Part shown: in pieces, positions 26,025 to 36,145 of the stretch
Layout: each line of letters opens with the position of its first letter
How positions within the stretch are numbered: the first letter of the stretch is position 1
From: Danxiaibacter flavus
GTDB lineage: Bacteria > Bacteroidota > Bacteroidia > Chitinophagales > Chitinophagaceae
Reading direction: 5' to 3'
DNA: 64,000 nucleotides
NCBI RefSeq assembly: GCF_041060425.1
Contig: NZ_JAULBC010000003.1
Coordinates: forward strand, 372,001 to 436,000
The notes under the pieces: generated by a model
Databases searched by the model: none
Seen by the model: only the letters and a program-made list of their open reading frames with translations
What the model was told of the DNA's origin: nothing
Made by a program: the position numbers and the translations under genes

Positions 26025-28646
26025 CTAGCTGCCGGCCTTCACAAATTTCCCTGTGAATTTTTCATTGCCGACAAAAATTTCAACGAAATACACGCCTGAC
26101 ATAAACCCTGCTACGTTAATATTATCCTGCCAGCTTGCAAATTGTTTGGTGGCAGCATTTTTTAACAGCATGGTTCTTCCGCTCATATCAGTCACGCGGA
26201 TTGAAACTCTGCCGGATGAACTATTATTCAGCATCAGCTGCAGGTTATCTCTTGTTGGCACAGGAGCCAACTTCAACGTAGCCTGTTGTTTTGCTGATTC
26301 AGCAACGCTGCCGGGCGTAGCAAAAGATGATGATGTTACTGTTGCGGAAGCTATAGAAGATGCAGCTGTGTCCGTAGCCGCCACACGTGCTGTTGAAGAA
26401 GCTACAGTAAATATGATTCTTGCGGTGGCAGAAGCTTTACTATCGCTTATCTTAACCTGGTAAGTGTATGTACCGGCTACAAGCTTGCTTAAAGTAATTG
26501 CCGGCTTTGTAGAATCTGTATACACAGCACCCTTAGGTCCCGCTATATAACGCCAGTCATATTTTGTGATCGTTCTTCCCGGTACAGTGTAAGATGCAGA
26601 TGCATCTAAAATAACCGAGGTAGCAGAAACGGTTACCGGCGCCTTGAATACCACTACCGGACCTGTAGCATCATCATTGGTTACAGCAATGTTTGCCGTT
26701 GTGGAAGCCTTAACCCCGCTGCTGTTGGTCACCGCTAATTGTACGGTATAAGTGCCTGCTGCCAGATTGGAAAGCGTTGCTTTTGATGAGCTGCTGTTTA
26801 CCAGGGTATATCCTGTAGGCGCTGAGCTTACACTCCAGGAATAATTGGTAATAGTAGCACCACTGCTTGTTGTGGAGCCTGTTCCGTCAAGTGTTACAGA
26901 AGATGTTGGCAGAACAACACTCGATGGTGCGCTGATTTTTGCAGATACCGTTGTAGATGCAACTGTTGCCGCAAAACTTACTGTTCCGGACACACTGGTT
27001 GTACCATCAGAGATTTTTAGCGCATAGGTATATGTTCCGGTCTTTAGATTGCTCACCGTTATTACTGGTTTTGTAGAATCAGTATACGTAGCGCCTTTTG
27101 GTCCGGAAATATAGCGCCAGTCATATTTTGTTATAGTTCTGCCAGCTGCTGTATAAGATCCGGATGCGTCCAGTGTAATTGATGAGGTTGTTACACTGGA
27201 TGGTGCTTTGAAAACGATTACCGGCCCGGTTACTGTTGGATTACTTACAGTAAAGGCAGCTGTGTCAGCAGATGTTGCTCCCTTATCATCTTTAATCGTC
27301 AGCTTGAATTTATAAGTTCCTGCACTAAGCTTGGTAACACGTGTAGTTGCCGAGCTGGGAGAAACTATCGTATAACCTGTAGGCCCGGACAAACATGACC
27401 ATGTATAAGTTGTTACAGTTCCACTGGCATCAGTAGACTTAGTTCCATCCAGCGTAACCGAATCTTTGGGTAATGTAATATTTGATGCCCCATTGATAAC
27501 AGCCACAGGTCCCTGCGTTGCCGCATTCACAACAAGTGAAGCACTGGCTGTCGCAGTTACACCATAATTATTTGTAACGGTAAGTTGCAAACTATACGTT
27601 CCTGCCGCTACGTTTGACAATGTGGCTTTTGAACTTGTGCTGCTGCCAAGCGTATAGCCAGACGGACCAGATACAACTTTCCACAGATAAGAAGATATAG
27701 TAGCTCCATTGTTTGTTGTGGAACCTGTTCCATCAAGGGTAACAGAGGTAACTGGTAGTGTTACTGATGCGGGCACCGTTATTTTAGGATATACATTTGT
27801 TGTTGGAGTTGTTGGTGCTGTCGTAGATGTGCCCCTCGTGTACTGAAGCATCCACTCGTACACATTCAATCCTCTCGGACGAAAATTGGGATCGAATGTT
27901 TGTGTCCATGAGTCATGACCGCTTGCATCAAACACATCCAATAATGGTTGAGTAGGCATTTTAGGTACGTACTTTGCGAGGCTGTCGTGCCAGCTTATAG
28001 AATAGGATGGCGGAACAGTCGGATCGATCTTGTTTGTACAAAGCCAAACAGGAACGTTAGCCGTAGCAAGCGTTCTTACAGTGTAGCTGTTGGGCCTGGA
28101 AGCTTCAGATGCTGTAACTGTAGCCGCAATTGTTTTTGAAACGTTTCCATCGTTTGAAGAATAGTACATGGCATTACCTCCGCCCATGCTAAGTCCCGAA
28201 AGGTAAATACGCGTTGTATCAATACGATACTTGCTTTTCATGTATGCTATCAGGGCCTTGTAATCGCTCATTATCCATTGACTATTTTTCATTTGCGGAC
28301 AAATCACAATAAATGAAAACGTTTTGCCATTTACAGTAAAAGTCTTTGGAAACGTACCGTTGTTGATCAATTTTGGGGGGCCATTTTTTAATACAAGCTG
28401 TAGTGCGCTTGTTGACCCATCACCCTGCTCTCCTACACCGTGAAAAAAGAAGAGGACCGGATATTTTTTTCCGGAAGTTGCGTAATCAGCCGGAAGATAT
28501 TCCCAATAGCCGCCAATGTTACTTGAGATGGAAACTGTTCTGGGGGTGTTTGTTTGTGCATCTGCCTTATTTAGGTTGGCCAGGCTGAGCAAAAAAATAG
28601 CCATCGCGAACAGCGTTCGCATTGAAATTGTAAAATTTCGGTGCAT
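26025..28646 (-). CDS. T9SS-exported alpha/beta-hydrolase (esterase) with five PKD-like repeats
   Basis: 873 residues. Signal peptide (1-30, ...NLNKADAQ), alpha/beta-hydrolase domain of the PHB-depolymerase/phospholipase type (about 35-270) with oxyanion region FFFHGVGEQGDG, nucleophile elbow LSGLSMGGGN and late ASGHDSW histidine; a Thr/Pro linker; five PKD/Ig-like domains (about 288-745); an Ala/Thr/Ser linker; and a type IX sorting domain (about 790-873) with LAPVPTRDNLQL, VTDMSGRTML and FMSGVYFVEIFVGNEKFTGKFVK. The repeats are of two kinds: 3 and 5 share GRTITKYDWRYI, 1 and 4 share SVTLDGTGSTT. Likely surface-displayed or released polysaccharide esterase. An alternative ATG lies at 28622. 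Confidence 0.88.
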   Translation of the reverse strand: MHRNFTISMRTLFAMAIFLLSLANLNKADAQTNTPRTVSISSNIGGYWEYLPADYATSGKKYPVLFFFHGVGEQGDGSTSALQLVLKNGPPKLINNGTFPKTFTVNGKTFSFIVICPQMKNSQWIMSDYKALIAYMKSKYRIDTTRIYLSGLSMGGGNAMYYSSNDGNVSKTIAATVTASEASRPNSYTVRTLATANVPVWLCTNKIDPTVPPSYSISWHDSLAKYVPKMPTQPLLDVFDASGHDSWTQTFDPNFRPRGLNVYEWMLQYTRGTSTTAPTTPTTNVYPKITVPASVTLPVTSVTLDGTGSTTNNGATISSYLWKVVSGPSGYTLGSSTSSKATLSNVAAGTYSLQLTVTNNYGVTATASASLVVNAATQGPVAVINGASNITLPKDSVTLDGTKSTDASGTVTTYTWSCLSGPTGYTIVSPSSATTRVTKLSAGTYKFKLTIKDDKGATSADTAAFTVSNPTVTGPVIVFKAPSSVTTSSITLDASGSYTAAGRTITKYDWRYISGPKGATYTDSTKPVITVSNLKTGTYTYALKISDGTTSVSGTVSFAATVASTTVSAKISAPSSVVLPTSSVTLDGTGSTTSSGATITNYSWSVSSAPTGYTLVNSSSSKATLSNLAAGTYTVQLAVTNSSGVKASTTANIAVTNDDATGPVVVFKAPVTVSATSVILDASASYTVPGRTITKYDWRYIAGPKGAVYTDSTKPAITLSKLVAGTYTYQVKISDSKASATARIIFTVASSTARVAATDTAASSIASATVTSSSFATPGSVAESAKQQATLKLAPVPTRDNLQLMLNNSSSGRVSIRVTDMSGRTMLLKNAATKQFASWQDNINVAGFMSGVYFVEIFVGNEKFTGKFVKAGS

Positions 28647-29275
28647 GTGACTAGTTGTTTTAGAATAATTGGAATTTGTTGGTTACAAAATCTAAAGGAA
28701 TGGCTTGATGTGTAATCATGTGGTACCGATTTCTCTTTTTAATGCTGACTCCCCTTGGAAACAAATTTTTTGCCAACGACGACCTATCGTAATCGGTTAC
28801 ACAACGGACATTCCGTACTTAGCCATGATTATATGTATTAAAGCGAATTGTTTAGACAATAATGTTATTTTTTTTGTCTTTTTGGGTTACATATTAATTT
28901 AAGATATATTCTTTTGTTTTTCTATGTTAATTATTGTTAGTATCTTACATTATCATTTTTTATCATGCCAGTTCTGTTTTCATAAATCGGAATAAAGGAT
29001 TGATAATCGCAAGAGAAAACCGGCCTTCATATCGTTATTAAAAAAATATTAAAGCAGAAAATAACACATTAAATATTTTGTAATGTTTTACATTTTTCTA
29101 GTATGTTGCATAGAACAGGCTAAAACAATCATTTACGATACAAGTGGCAGAAATGGATACTCAAGTTGGTGTCTAATCGTCAATATCTCAATATGATTAT
29201 TAAAAAATATTATATCATAAGGAGTTTTACTTTTGAAATCATTTTTTCTTATTTTTAAGCAATAAACAACACTAA
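28647..29275. other. 630-bp AT-rich gap
   Basis: Very AT-rich region between the divergent T9SS esterase and the second sigma gene; it must hold both promoters. No convincing TAnnTTTG box could be assigned, no repeat words were seen, and no supported ORF was found. The composition differs from the neighbouring genes. Confidence 0.5.
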
Positions 29276-29860
29276 TTGCTGACTAATCGGGATTCTACTA
29301 ACCAAACGTTCGTTCATACCATAGACGAAAAAACATCGCAACATTTTGAGGCTTTGTATGAAAAACATGCAGACTCATTGTTTGCACTTGCGTTCAAAAC
29401 AACCAAATCTTCAGATCTGTCTCAGGATATAGTTCAGGAAGTATTCTTAACATTATGGTCACATCGCACTGAACTCCATACAATTAAAAACATAGATGCC
29501 TGGCTGTACACAGTGACCGAAAACAAACTGATCGATTTTCTCCGGAAAACAGCAGCTGACAATCGTTTACGTGAAATCCTTTGGAAAAGATCCCAATCCA
29601 CATTAAACGAAACCGAAGAATTTATCAACGCCAAAGAGTGCAGGCGTTCCATACAACAGGCAATAAAAAGCCTGCCTCCGCAGCGCCAGCTTATTTACCG
29701 GCTTAACCGCGACGCCGGTATGAATTACAAAGAAATAGCGGATGCACTTTCCATATCCAGGCATACAGTTAAAAACCAGCTTTCGAGTGCCTTACAGGCA
29801 ATCCAACGCTTTATCTCAGGCAGTATTGGATTAATGTTTATCCTCCTTTCAGTTTTATAA
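29276..29860 (+). CDS. FecI-type ECF RNA polymerase sigma factor
   Basis: 194 residues. Region 2: QHFEALYEKHADSLFALAFKTTKSSDLSQDIVQEVFLTLWSHR. Region 4: LPPQRQLIYRLNRDAGMNYKEIADALSISRHTVKNQLSSALQAIQRF. As with the sigma gene at 3534, no ATG is available near the N-terminus; TTG at 29276 is the likely start. The C-terminal ISGSIGLMFILLSVL is a hydrophobic tail, common in Bacteroidota FecI-like proteins. Followed by FecR (29968) and SusC/SusD, which it presumably controls. Confidence 0.92.
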   Translation: MLTNRDSTNQTFVHTIDEKTSQHFEALYEKHADSLFALAFKTTKSSDLSQDIVQEVFLTLWSHRTELHTIKNIDAWLYTVTENKLIDFLRKTAADNRLREILWKRSQSTLNETEEFINAKECRRSIQQAIKSLPPQRQLIYRLNRDAGMNYKEIADALSISRHTVKNQLSSALQAIQRFISGSIGLMFILLSVL

Positions 29861-29967
29861 TTTTTTTTTGATTGGAATAGGAACATTCGTTTCCTCCTTC
29901 GTCATTGTCTGATAGTAGCTATGCAGTCATGTTCATCAGCTGCAGAAAGAAAAACATTATCATACGA

Positions 29968-30975
29968 ATGGAAGAAAGGATCAAATACCTGTTTCGAAAA
30001 TATCTGAATAACACCTGCTCGAAAGAGGAGTTTGATGAGTTGTTTGCACATATGCAGATAGAAGATAACGACAGTTTTATCCGGGAAGTACTACGGGAAG
30101 AAACCTACCATAATAAAACCAACCAGGCATCCGCTGCTTATGTAGATGAGTTTGGTAATCTATCAGGATTGATAAATAACAAGACCAATGCAGCACATTT
30201 ATTTACAAATAAGAAACGGAGAAAACGGATGCTTGTGCAGGCATGTACCGCTGTTCTTATTATTGCGGCGTCTTTATTTGGAATGACTTATCAACATAAA
30301 GACACTTCCGTTAGTAACCATGTTCCGGCGGCTGTTTCGCACATCAAAAAAACAACTGAGCGATCAGAATATAAATACCTGCTACTGCCTGATAGCACAC
30401 AAGTATGGCTGAATGCAGCAAGCAGCCTGGATTTTCCCGAAAATTTCAACCCGGCTAAACGGGAAGTAACGTTACAGGGAGAAGCGTATTTTGATGTGAA
30501 GCATGCAGATAAGATTCCCTTTATCATTTACACGGGCAAAGTAAGCACTGTTGTAATGGGCACTGCATTTAATATAAAAGCATATCCTGATCTCGAACGA
30601 ATAACAGTTTCGGTACAAAGAGGAAAAGTGCAGGTAAGATACAGCAACAAGCAGATTGCCATGTTAACCAGGGGTGAAGAGGTAAGTATTGGCAACACCA
30701 CACGTATAATTAAGGAGAAGAAGTTTAAAGAAGATGAACCGATAGCATGGCATGAAGGTAATCTTGTGTATGATGACTACACCATTGGCGATATACTTGC
30801 TGATCTCGAAAGGGTGTATAATGTAACCATTCGTGTAGAAAGCCCGCAGCTTAAAACCCTGCGCGTTTCTACCTCTTTTAAGAGAACACAGGGCGTCGAT
30901 AAAGCATTGCAGATCCTTTGCAGGCTTACAGACACAGAATTAAAACAGGAAAATGGCACCTATGCCATCAAATAA
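29968..30975 (+). CDS. FecR family anti-sigma factor
   Basis: 335 residues from ATG 29968 (MEERIKYLFRKYLNNTCSKEEFDELF); an upstream TTG at 29905 would add 21 unlikely residues. Cytoplasmic sigma-binding part, one transmembrane helix (about 85-103, LVQACTAVLIIAASLFGM), FecR domain (LLPDSTQVWLNAASSLDFPENF, GEAYFDVKHADKIPFIIYTGK, VMGTAFNIKAYPDLERITVSVQRGKVQV) and a DUF4974 C-terminus (YDDYTIGDILADLERVYNVTI). Couples the STN domain of the downstream SusC to the sigma factor encoded 107 bp upstream. Confidence 0.92.
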   Translation: MEERIKYLFRKYLNNTCSKEEFDELFAHMQIEDNDSFIREVLREETYHNKTNQASAAYVDEFGNLSGLINNKTNAAHLFTNKKRRKRMLVQACTAVLIIAASLFGMTYQHKDTSVSNHVPAAVSHIKKTTERSEYKYLLLPDSTQVWLNAASSLDFPENFNPAKREVTLQGEAYFDVKHADKIPFIIYTGKVSTVVMGTAFNIKAYPDLERITVSVQRGKVQVRYSNKQIAMLTRGEEVSIGNTTRIIKEKKFKEDEPIAWHEGNLVYDDYTIGDILADLERVYNVTIRVESPQLKTLRVSTSFKRTQGVDKALQILCRLTDTELKQENGTYAIK

Positions 30976-31063
30976 TATTCAATAAATAGTACTGACAATT
31001 ATAATGATATCAGAAAACTGACTAATAACCAAAACAATAAAAAAGCAATGTCACCACCCGGTT

Positions 31064-31104
31064 AAAAAAAAAATGGACCGAACCAGTTGCGACCTGGAAC
31101 GGCC
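31064..31104 (-). terminator. intrinsic terminator, antisense to susC leader
   Basis: Hairpin 31075-31104: GG-a-CCG-aa-CCAG / CTGG-aa-CGG-c-CC with loop TTGCGAC, followed on the minus strand by ten T (complement of 31064-31073). The plus strand has only the A-run before it and no T-run after it. Confidence 0.6.
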
Positions 31105-31140
31105 CTCGTTTAAAGTAAATACTTTTTGAGAATTTTTTAA
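31064..31140 (-). ncRNA. candidate antisense sRNA over susC leader (2)
   Basis: Predicted only. On the minus strand TAGCTTTG (complement of 31147-31154) is an exact TAnnTTTG box overlapping the A of the susC start codon. Transcription would begin near 31140 and end at the minus-strand terminator with its T-run at 31073-31064, giving roughly 75-80 nt antisense to the susC leader. No good -33 element was seen. Confidence 0.4.
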
Positions 31141-31153
31141 ACTAACCAAAGCT

Positions 31154-34100
31154 ATGAATTTGTATCTAAAAATACATGGCATTGCCGTGCTGTGTATTGA
31201 GAACCTTCGATCCCGTTACAGCAATGTGACCGGATGGAAACTGAAAGTGTTACTCATGAGAATTGTTATCCTTGCTTTTTTTCTAACGCTGAACGGAATG
31301 TTGATTGCGGGTCCTACCACCGGCCAGGATCTCAGCAAGATCAGGATTTCCGTCGATCTTAAAAACGTATCGCTTAAAACGGCTCTTCGCAAAATTGAAA
31401 CGGAAACACGTCTTCCATTTTCTTACAAAACCAGCGATGTTGAGTCTTTTGAGAACATCAGCCTGGAAGCTGATGATGTTAGCGTAGACAAAGTTCTTAA
31501 CGAAGTGCTGACCAACACGGGACTTCAATACGAGCTTGTTAATGCAAATGTCATCATCAAAAAGAAGCTGGCTGGTTCTGCCGGTTATCAAATGATACTC
31601 TCCTCTCCCACGCGTTTTGCCACCGGCGGAATAAAAGGAAAGGTGACCAATCAAAATGGTGATCCGTTATCCAATGCTTCAGTTGTTCTATTGAAGACAA
31701 GCATTGCAAAAGCAGCAGATGCAGATGGCTCATTTTCATTAACAGATGTTAAACCCGGAACCTATCAGTTGCAGATCTCTGCAGTAGGCTATCTTCCGGA
31801 AACAAGAAATGTTACTGTTTCGGATAATGCTGTTACTGAAGCTAACTTTCTGCTGGCAGAAGACAAAAGCAATATGTCTGAAGTAACGGTGACAGCTTTA
31901 GGCATCCGCAAGGAAAAAAGATCATTAGGTTACTCCGCCCAGGAAGTAACCGGCGAAGCCATTGCATCCAGCCATCAGCCTAATATTGTGAACGCGTTGC
32001 AGGGACAGGCAGCTGGCTTGCAGATCAACTCTGGAGGCGGGGCTCCCGGCCAGGGTGCAAAGATCGTTCTGCGTGGCATCAACTCGCTTGATCCTAACCG
32101 CGACTTTCAGCCGCTGTTCGTAATTGACGGCATCCCTATCGATAATACCACGGATACAAAAGATGGTTCCAGCTTAAACGGAATGGGTAACCGCGCAGCA
32201 GACATCAACCCGGACGATATAGAATCAATCAATATTTTAAAAGGTGGCGCGGCCACAGCGCTTTACGGATTACGTGCAGCAACAGGTGCAATTGTTATCA
32301 CAACCAAGTCCGGTAAAACCGGCAAACTGAGAGCCAGCTTTACCAGTACGTTGAGTTTGGATAACATTAATAAATATCCGGAAACGCAAACCACTTACAC
32401 ACAGGGTTGGTTTAACGAGTATGATTCCACAAGTTTCTGGCCGGCTTACGGTCCTACAGTTAAGGAAGCAAAGGCGATCGATCCGAATCACCCTGATCAG
32501 TTGCACAACAACTACAAATATGGATACGAAGGCGGAATGTCTTTCAGGAATAGCCTGAATATTTCCGGTGGTACTGAAAAGGCAGTTTTCTCCGGAGCCT
32601 TCTCTCAATTCAGCCAGGATGGTATCATGCCTTTCACCAATTACAAGAATTTTTCAGCTAAGGCTGGCGGAGAATTTAAGTTCTCAGAAAAAGTGCGGAT
32701 GGGGACTTCACTCAATTATATAAACTCCGGCGGACGGCATGGCAACTCTGATCGTTACAATGAGAACCTCACTTACTTCGCGCCAAACCACGACATCTGG
32801 GATTATATGAAGCCGGATGGCACACAAAAAACCATCGTTGGTTCAGATAATTACAATCCTATTTACCTATTGTGGGCAAAAGATTATGAAGACAATGTAG
32901 ACAGGGTTATTTCCAACACACACTTTACGTATTCTCCGTTTAAATGGGTGGATATTAATTATCGTTTCGGCGCTGATGTGTACAATGATTCACGTTCACA
33001 AACAACACCCGGTCCGTTAGGTGTTCCTGATGAGATCTATGCACCGGATGATCTTGGTTACGGAACCATCATGGAATACAAGATCAAAAACACAGTGCTG
33101 AACTCTACTTTAATGCTCAATTTCAAAAATGATATCGGCAGCCATATCAAATCATCCTTCAAAGTGGGACATGATCTTTACCAGACTAAAAGGACATCTG
33201 TCTACACAGAAGGCGACACACTGGTGGTTCCTACATTTTATAATCTGAGCAACGCGAAAAGAGTAATTGGTAACAACTATTTGCGCGAATACCGGATCGT
33301 TGGTGTATTTGCTGACTGGACACTGAGCTGGGATAATTATTTATACCTGACGTTAACGGGAAGAAACGACTGGACATCTACGTTATCCAAAGAAAACAGG
33401 TCATTCTTTTATCCTTCAGCCAGCTTAAGCTGGGTGTTTTCAGAAAATCTTCGTTTACCACAATGGTGGTCTTACGCAAAGGCACGTTTTTCAGTAGCTA
33501 AAATTGGTAAAGATGCTGTTGCTTATGCAACATCTTCAGGCTACAACATAGGCACACCGTTAACCAATGGCGTATTGCCTTTTAGTCTTTCTACACAGAC
33601 AGGAGATGCAAATCTTCGACCCGAGTTCACAACTTCCTATGAAGGTGGCGTTGAATTAAAGTTCGCCAATAACCGCATAGGATTGGATTTTACATACTAC
33701 AACAATACAAGTAAAGATCTGATCATCCCTGTAAAAGTACCGGTTACAAGCGGTTATGATCAGATCTATCTTAATTCAGGAAGCATTCGCAACCAGGGCG
33801 TTGAAGTGAGTGTTTCTGCCACACCCATCCGCAGCAAAAATTTCACATGGGATGTGCGCGTGAATTACACCATGAACAGGAACAAAGTGCTTTCCATCTA
33901 TCCTGATCTCACTGAGATCACTATGGGCAGTCAGTTCGGCTATTTAAGTTCAACTGTAACACAAAAGTATATTCCGGGTTATCCCGTAGGCGCATTATTC
34001 GGACGTACTTACCAACGTTACTTTGGCAGTGATACAGAAGATCCGATGAGACTTGATAAAAGCCGTCCTATTGTTATAGGAAGCAACGGATTCCCCGTTT

Positions 34101-34696
34101 TAAACCCAGCATCTAAACAGCAATATATTGCTAACTCGCAACCAAAATGGATCGGAAGTTTAGGTAGTACTTTACGCTACAAGAGTTTTTCACTGGGCTT
34201 TTTATTTGATGCACAGCAAGGCGTGTACCGTTATAACCAGTTAGCCAACTTTATGGGGTCATTTGCATTGCAAAAAGGTTCAGAAAACCGCAATGATGTG
34301 ATCGTATTCCAGGGGGTTACTGCCGACGGAAAAGCCAATACAAAACCGGTTTGGCTCGGCCAGGGCACAGGGCCGGATGGCGTGGATTATGGTAACGGTT
34401 ATTATCGTAACGTATACAGAGGCGCTTCTGAAACATTTATTGAAGACGCATCCTGGATCCGTTTACGTTCGCTTAGCCTTGGCTATACATTACCTCCGCA
34501 ATTTGTTCAACGCTCACGGTTCATTAGCGGCGCCACGTTTACCGTGTCAGGAAACAACCTGTGGTTAAAAACCAAATTTACAGGCTTTGATCCGGAATCA
34601 AGCTCTACCAGTTCAGGTGATGTGGCTGATGGATTTGCAGGTTTTACTTATCCTGCCGTACGCAGTTTTATCTTCTCTTTAAACCTCACCTTCTAA
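31154..34696 (+). CDS. SusC/RagA TonB-linked outer membrane porin with STN domain
   Basis: 1,180 residues from ATG 31154. Signal region (about 30-57, VLLMRIVILAFFLTLNGMLIAGP), STN domain (about 60-135, ISVDLKNVSLKTALRKIETETRLPFSYK), carboxypeptidase-D-like domain (about 155-235, GGIKGKVTNQNGDPLSNASVVLL), plug with SEVTVTALGIRKEKRSLGYS, LFVIDGIPID and NILKGGAATALYGLRAATGAIVITTKSG, and barrel ending ...IFSLNLTF. The STN domain links it to the FecR/sigma pair upstream. SusD follows 11 bp later. The enzyme set downstream suggests peptides or muropeptides as cargo; that is inference. Confidence 0.93.
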   Translation: MNLYLKIHGIAVLCIENLRSRYSNVTGWKLKVLLMRIVILAFFLTLNGMLIAGPTTGQDLSKIRISVDLKNVSLKTALRKIETETRLPFSYKTSDVESFENISLEADDVSVDKVLNEVLTNTGLQYELVNANVIIKKKLAGSAGYQMILSSPTRFATGGIKGKVTNQNGDPLSNASVVLLKTSIAKAADADGSFSLTDVKPGTYQLQISAVGYLPETRNVTVSDNAVTEANFLLAEDKSNMSEVTVTALGIRKEKRSLGYSAQEVTGEAIASSHQPNIVNALQGQAAGLQINSGGGAPGQGAKIVLRGINSLDPNRDFQPLFVIDGIPIDNTTDTKDGSSLNGMGNRAADINPDDIESINILKGGAATALYGLRAATGAIVITTKSGKTGKLRASFTSTLSLDNINKYPETQTTYTQGWFNEYDSTSFWPAYGPTVKEAKAIDPNHPDQLHNNYKYGYEGGMSFRNSLNISGGTEKAVFSGAFSQFSQDGIMPFTNYKNFSAKAGGEFKFSEKVRMGTSLNYINSGGRHGNSDRYNENLTYFAPNHDIWDYMKPDGTQKTIVGSDNYNPIYLLWAKDYEDNVDRVISNTHFTYSPFKWVDINYRFGADVYNDSRSQTTPGPLGVPDEIYAPDDLGYGTIMEYKIKNTVLNSTLMLNFKNDIGSHIKSSFKVGHDLYQTKRTSVYTEGDTLVVPTFYNLSNAKRVIGNNYLREYRIVGVFADWTLSWDNYLYLTLTGRNDWTSTLSKENRSFFYPSASLSWVFSENLRLPQWWSYAKARFSVAKIGKDAVAYATSSGYNIGTPLTNGVLPFSLSTQTGDANLRPEFTTSYEGGVELKFANNRIGLDFTYYNNTSKDLIIPVKVPVTSGYDQIYLNSGSIRNQGVEVSVSATPIRSKNFTWDVRVNYTMNRNKVLSIYPDLTEITMGSQFGYLSSTVTQKYIPGYPVGALFGRTYQRYFGSDTEDPMRLDKSRPIVIGSNGFPVLNPASKQQYIANSQPKWIGSLGSTLRYKSFSLGFLFDAQQGVYRYNQLANFMGSFALQKGSENRNDVIVFQGVTADGKANTKPVWLGQGTGPDGVDYGNGYYRNVYRGASETFIEDASWIRLRSLSLGYTLPPQFVQRSRFISGATFTVSGNNLWLKTKFTGFDPESSSTSSGDVADGFAGFTYPAVRSFIFSLNLTF

Positions 34697-34707
34697 AACC
34701 TGTAATC

Positions 34708-36117
34708 ATGAAAAGAAATCTCATCATATGTTTAGCTGCGGGGTTGTTACTATTTACAGGCGGATGCAGCAAATATCTTGACAAACTGGATAACCCCAAC
34801 CTTGTTACAGATCCTCCGTTAAATGGTTTGTTGGCTGAAGCCACATTTCAATCCGGCATGGATGTGTATCGCATGGGTGATATTGTATCTTATTACACAC
34901 AATACCTTGCATCTAACTCCAAAGGGAGCGATGCTGATATTTATAATGAAGTAGATTATTCTACTACATGGACAAATTTTTATAACACCATGATGAACAT
35001 TCAGCAAATGATCACACTTGCTGAAAAGCAGGGAGCATCAAAACACCTGGGTGTTGGCAAAATTCTAATGGCGCTTAACCTCAATATGCTTGTTAACTCA
35101 TTCGGAGATGTGCCATACAGTGAAGCTTTAAAAGGACAGGAATTGTTGGTGCCAAAATTCGACGATCAGGCTACGTTGCTGGCAACATGCATGCAATTGG
35201 TTGACGATGGTATTGCAGCATTAAAACAGACTGACGCCACCCTGGATCTGAATGCAGCAAGCGATGTAATTCACGGTGGAAGCGCAGACGCATGGATCAA
35301 AACAGGCTATGCTTTAAAAGCAAGATTCCTGAATCAATGGTCAAAAACCAGCGATTATAAGCCTGCAGATATTCTTACAGCATTAGGTACTGCTTATTCA
35401 TCTAACGCTGACGACGCCCAGCTTACTGCTTTCAGCGGAAGAAGCCCGTGGAACCAGGTTGCATACGATAACTCTGTCCTTGATCTGGACGGCTGGATGA
35501 GCACTCAATTCATAGATGCAACCAATGGCAAAACCTACGGCATATTCGATCCCCGTCTTCCAAAAATCGCTACACTTACCAAATTCGGTGACTATAGAGG
35601 AACACCTAATGGAGCAGGAAGAATAGGCACAGGAACAGACAATGAAGAATCATATTTATCTCTTGATGGCTTCTATTCAAAAAGCGCGGCACCGTTGCTT
35701 GTGATCACTTACGCAGAAACAAAGTTCATTGAAGCTGAAGTTGCATTCAGAACAAATGACAAAACAAGAGCATACGATGCTTACCTAGCCGGCATTTCTG
35801 CAAATATGGATAAACTTGGTGTTAGCGGAACAGACAAAGCCACATACATGAATAATCCTGCAGTAAGTGTTGGTGCGGCTAACCTTACACTTGATCTTAT
35901 CTTTAAGGAAAAGTATGTTGCCATGGTGCTGAATCCTGAATCATGGGTTGACGCCCGCCGGTATGACTATAAGTACAAAGATTTTGGTCTTCCTGTAGGT
36001 GCAGTTATGAATACTTTTATAAGGCGCGTTGCTTATCCAACTGTTGAAACCAGCCGCAACGGAGCGAATGTACCTACCATTTCAGGTCTTGATGAAAAAT
36101 TGATCTGGGATAAATAA
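34708..36117 (+). CDS. SusD-like (SusD/RagB, SusD_2 type) outer-membrane lipoprotein
   Basis: 469 residues. Lipoprotein signal LLLFTGGC|SKYLDKLDNPNLVTDPP with Cys20. The sequence belongs to the shorter SusD_2 branch: YYTQYLASNSKG, KILMALNLNMLVNSFGDVPYSEALKG (the helix contacting ligand), AWIKTGYALKARFLNQW and LDLIFKEKYVAMVLNPESWVDARRYDYKY. It pairs with the SusC encoded 11 bp upstream. SusD_2 proteins frequently belong to non-glycan loci, for example with peptidases, which fits the genes that follow. Confidence 0.93.
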   Translation: MKRNLIICLAAGLLLFTGGCSKYLDKLDNPNLVTDPPLNGLLAEATFQSGMDVYRMGDIVSYYTQYLASNSKGSDADIYNEVDYSTTWTNFYNTMMNIQQMITLAEKQGASKHLGVGKILMALNLNMLVNSFGDVPYSEALKGQELLVPKFDDQATLLATCMQLVDDGIAALKQTDATLDLNAASDVIHGGSADAWIKTGYALKARFLNQWSKTSDYKPADILTALGTAYSSNADDAQLTAFSGRSPWNQVAYDNSVLDLDGWMSTQFIDATNGKTYGIFDPRLPKIATLTKFGDYRGTPNGAGRIGTGTDNEESYLSLDGFYSKSAAPLLVITYAETKFIEAEVAFRTNDKTRAYDAYLAGISANMDKLGVSGTDKATYMNNPAVSVGAANLTLDLIFKEKYVAMVLNPESWVDARRYDYKYKDFGLPVGAVMNTFIRRVAYPTVETSRNGANVPTISGLDEKLIWDK

Positions 36118-36145
36118 TTTTGAACCAAACAAGTTTTTTTGATTT

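Noticed and set aside
28705..28902. 65-codon frame in the AT-rich gap before the second sigma gene
   Set aside because: No ribosome site, no coherent domain, composition follows the local AT content.
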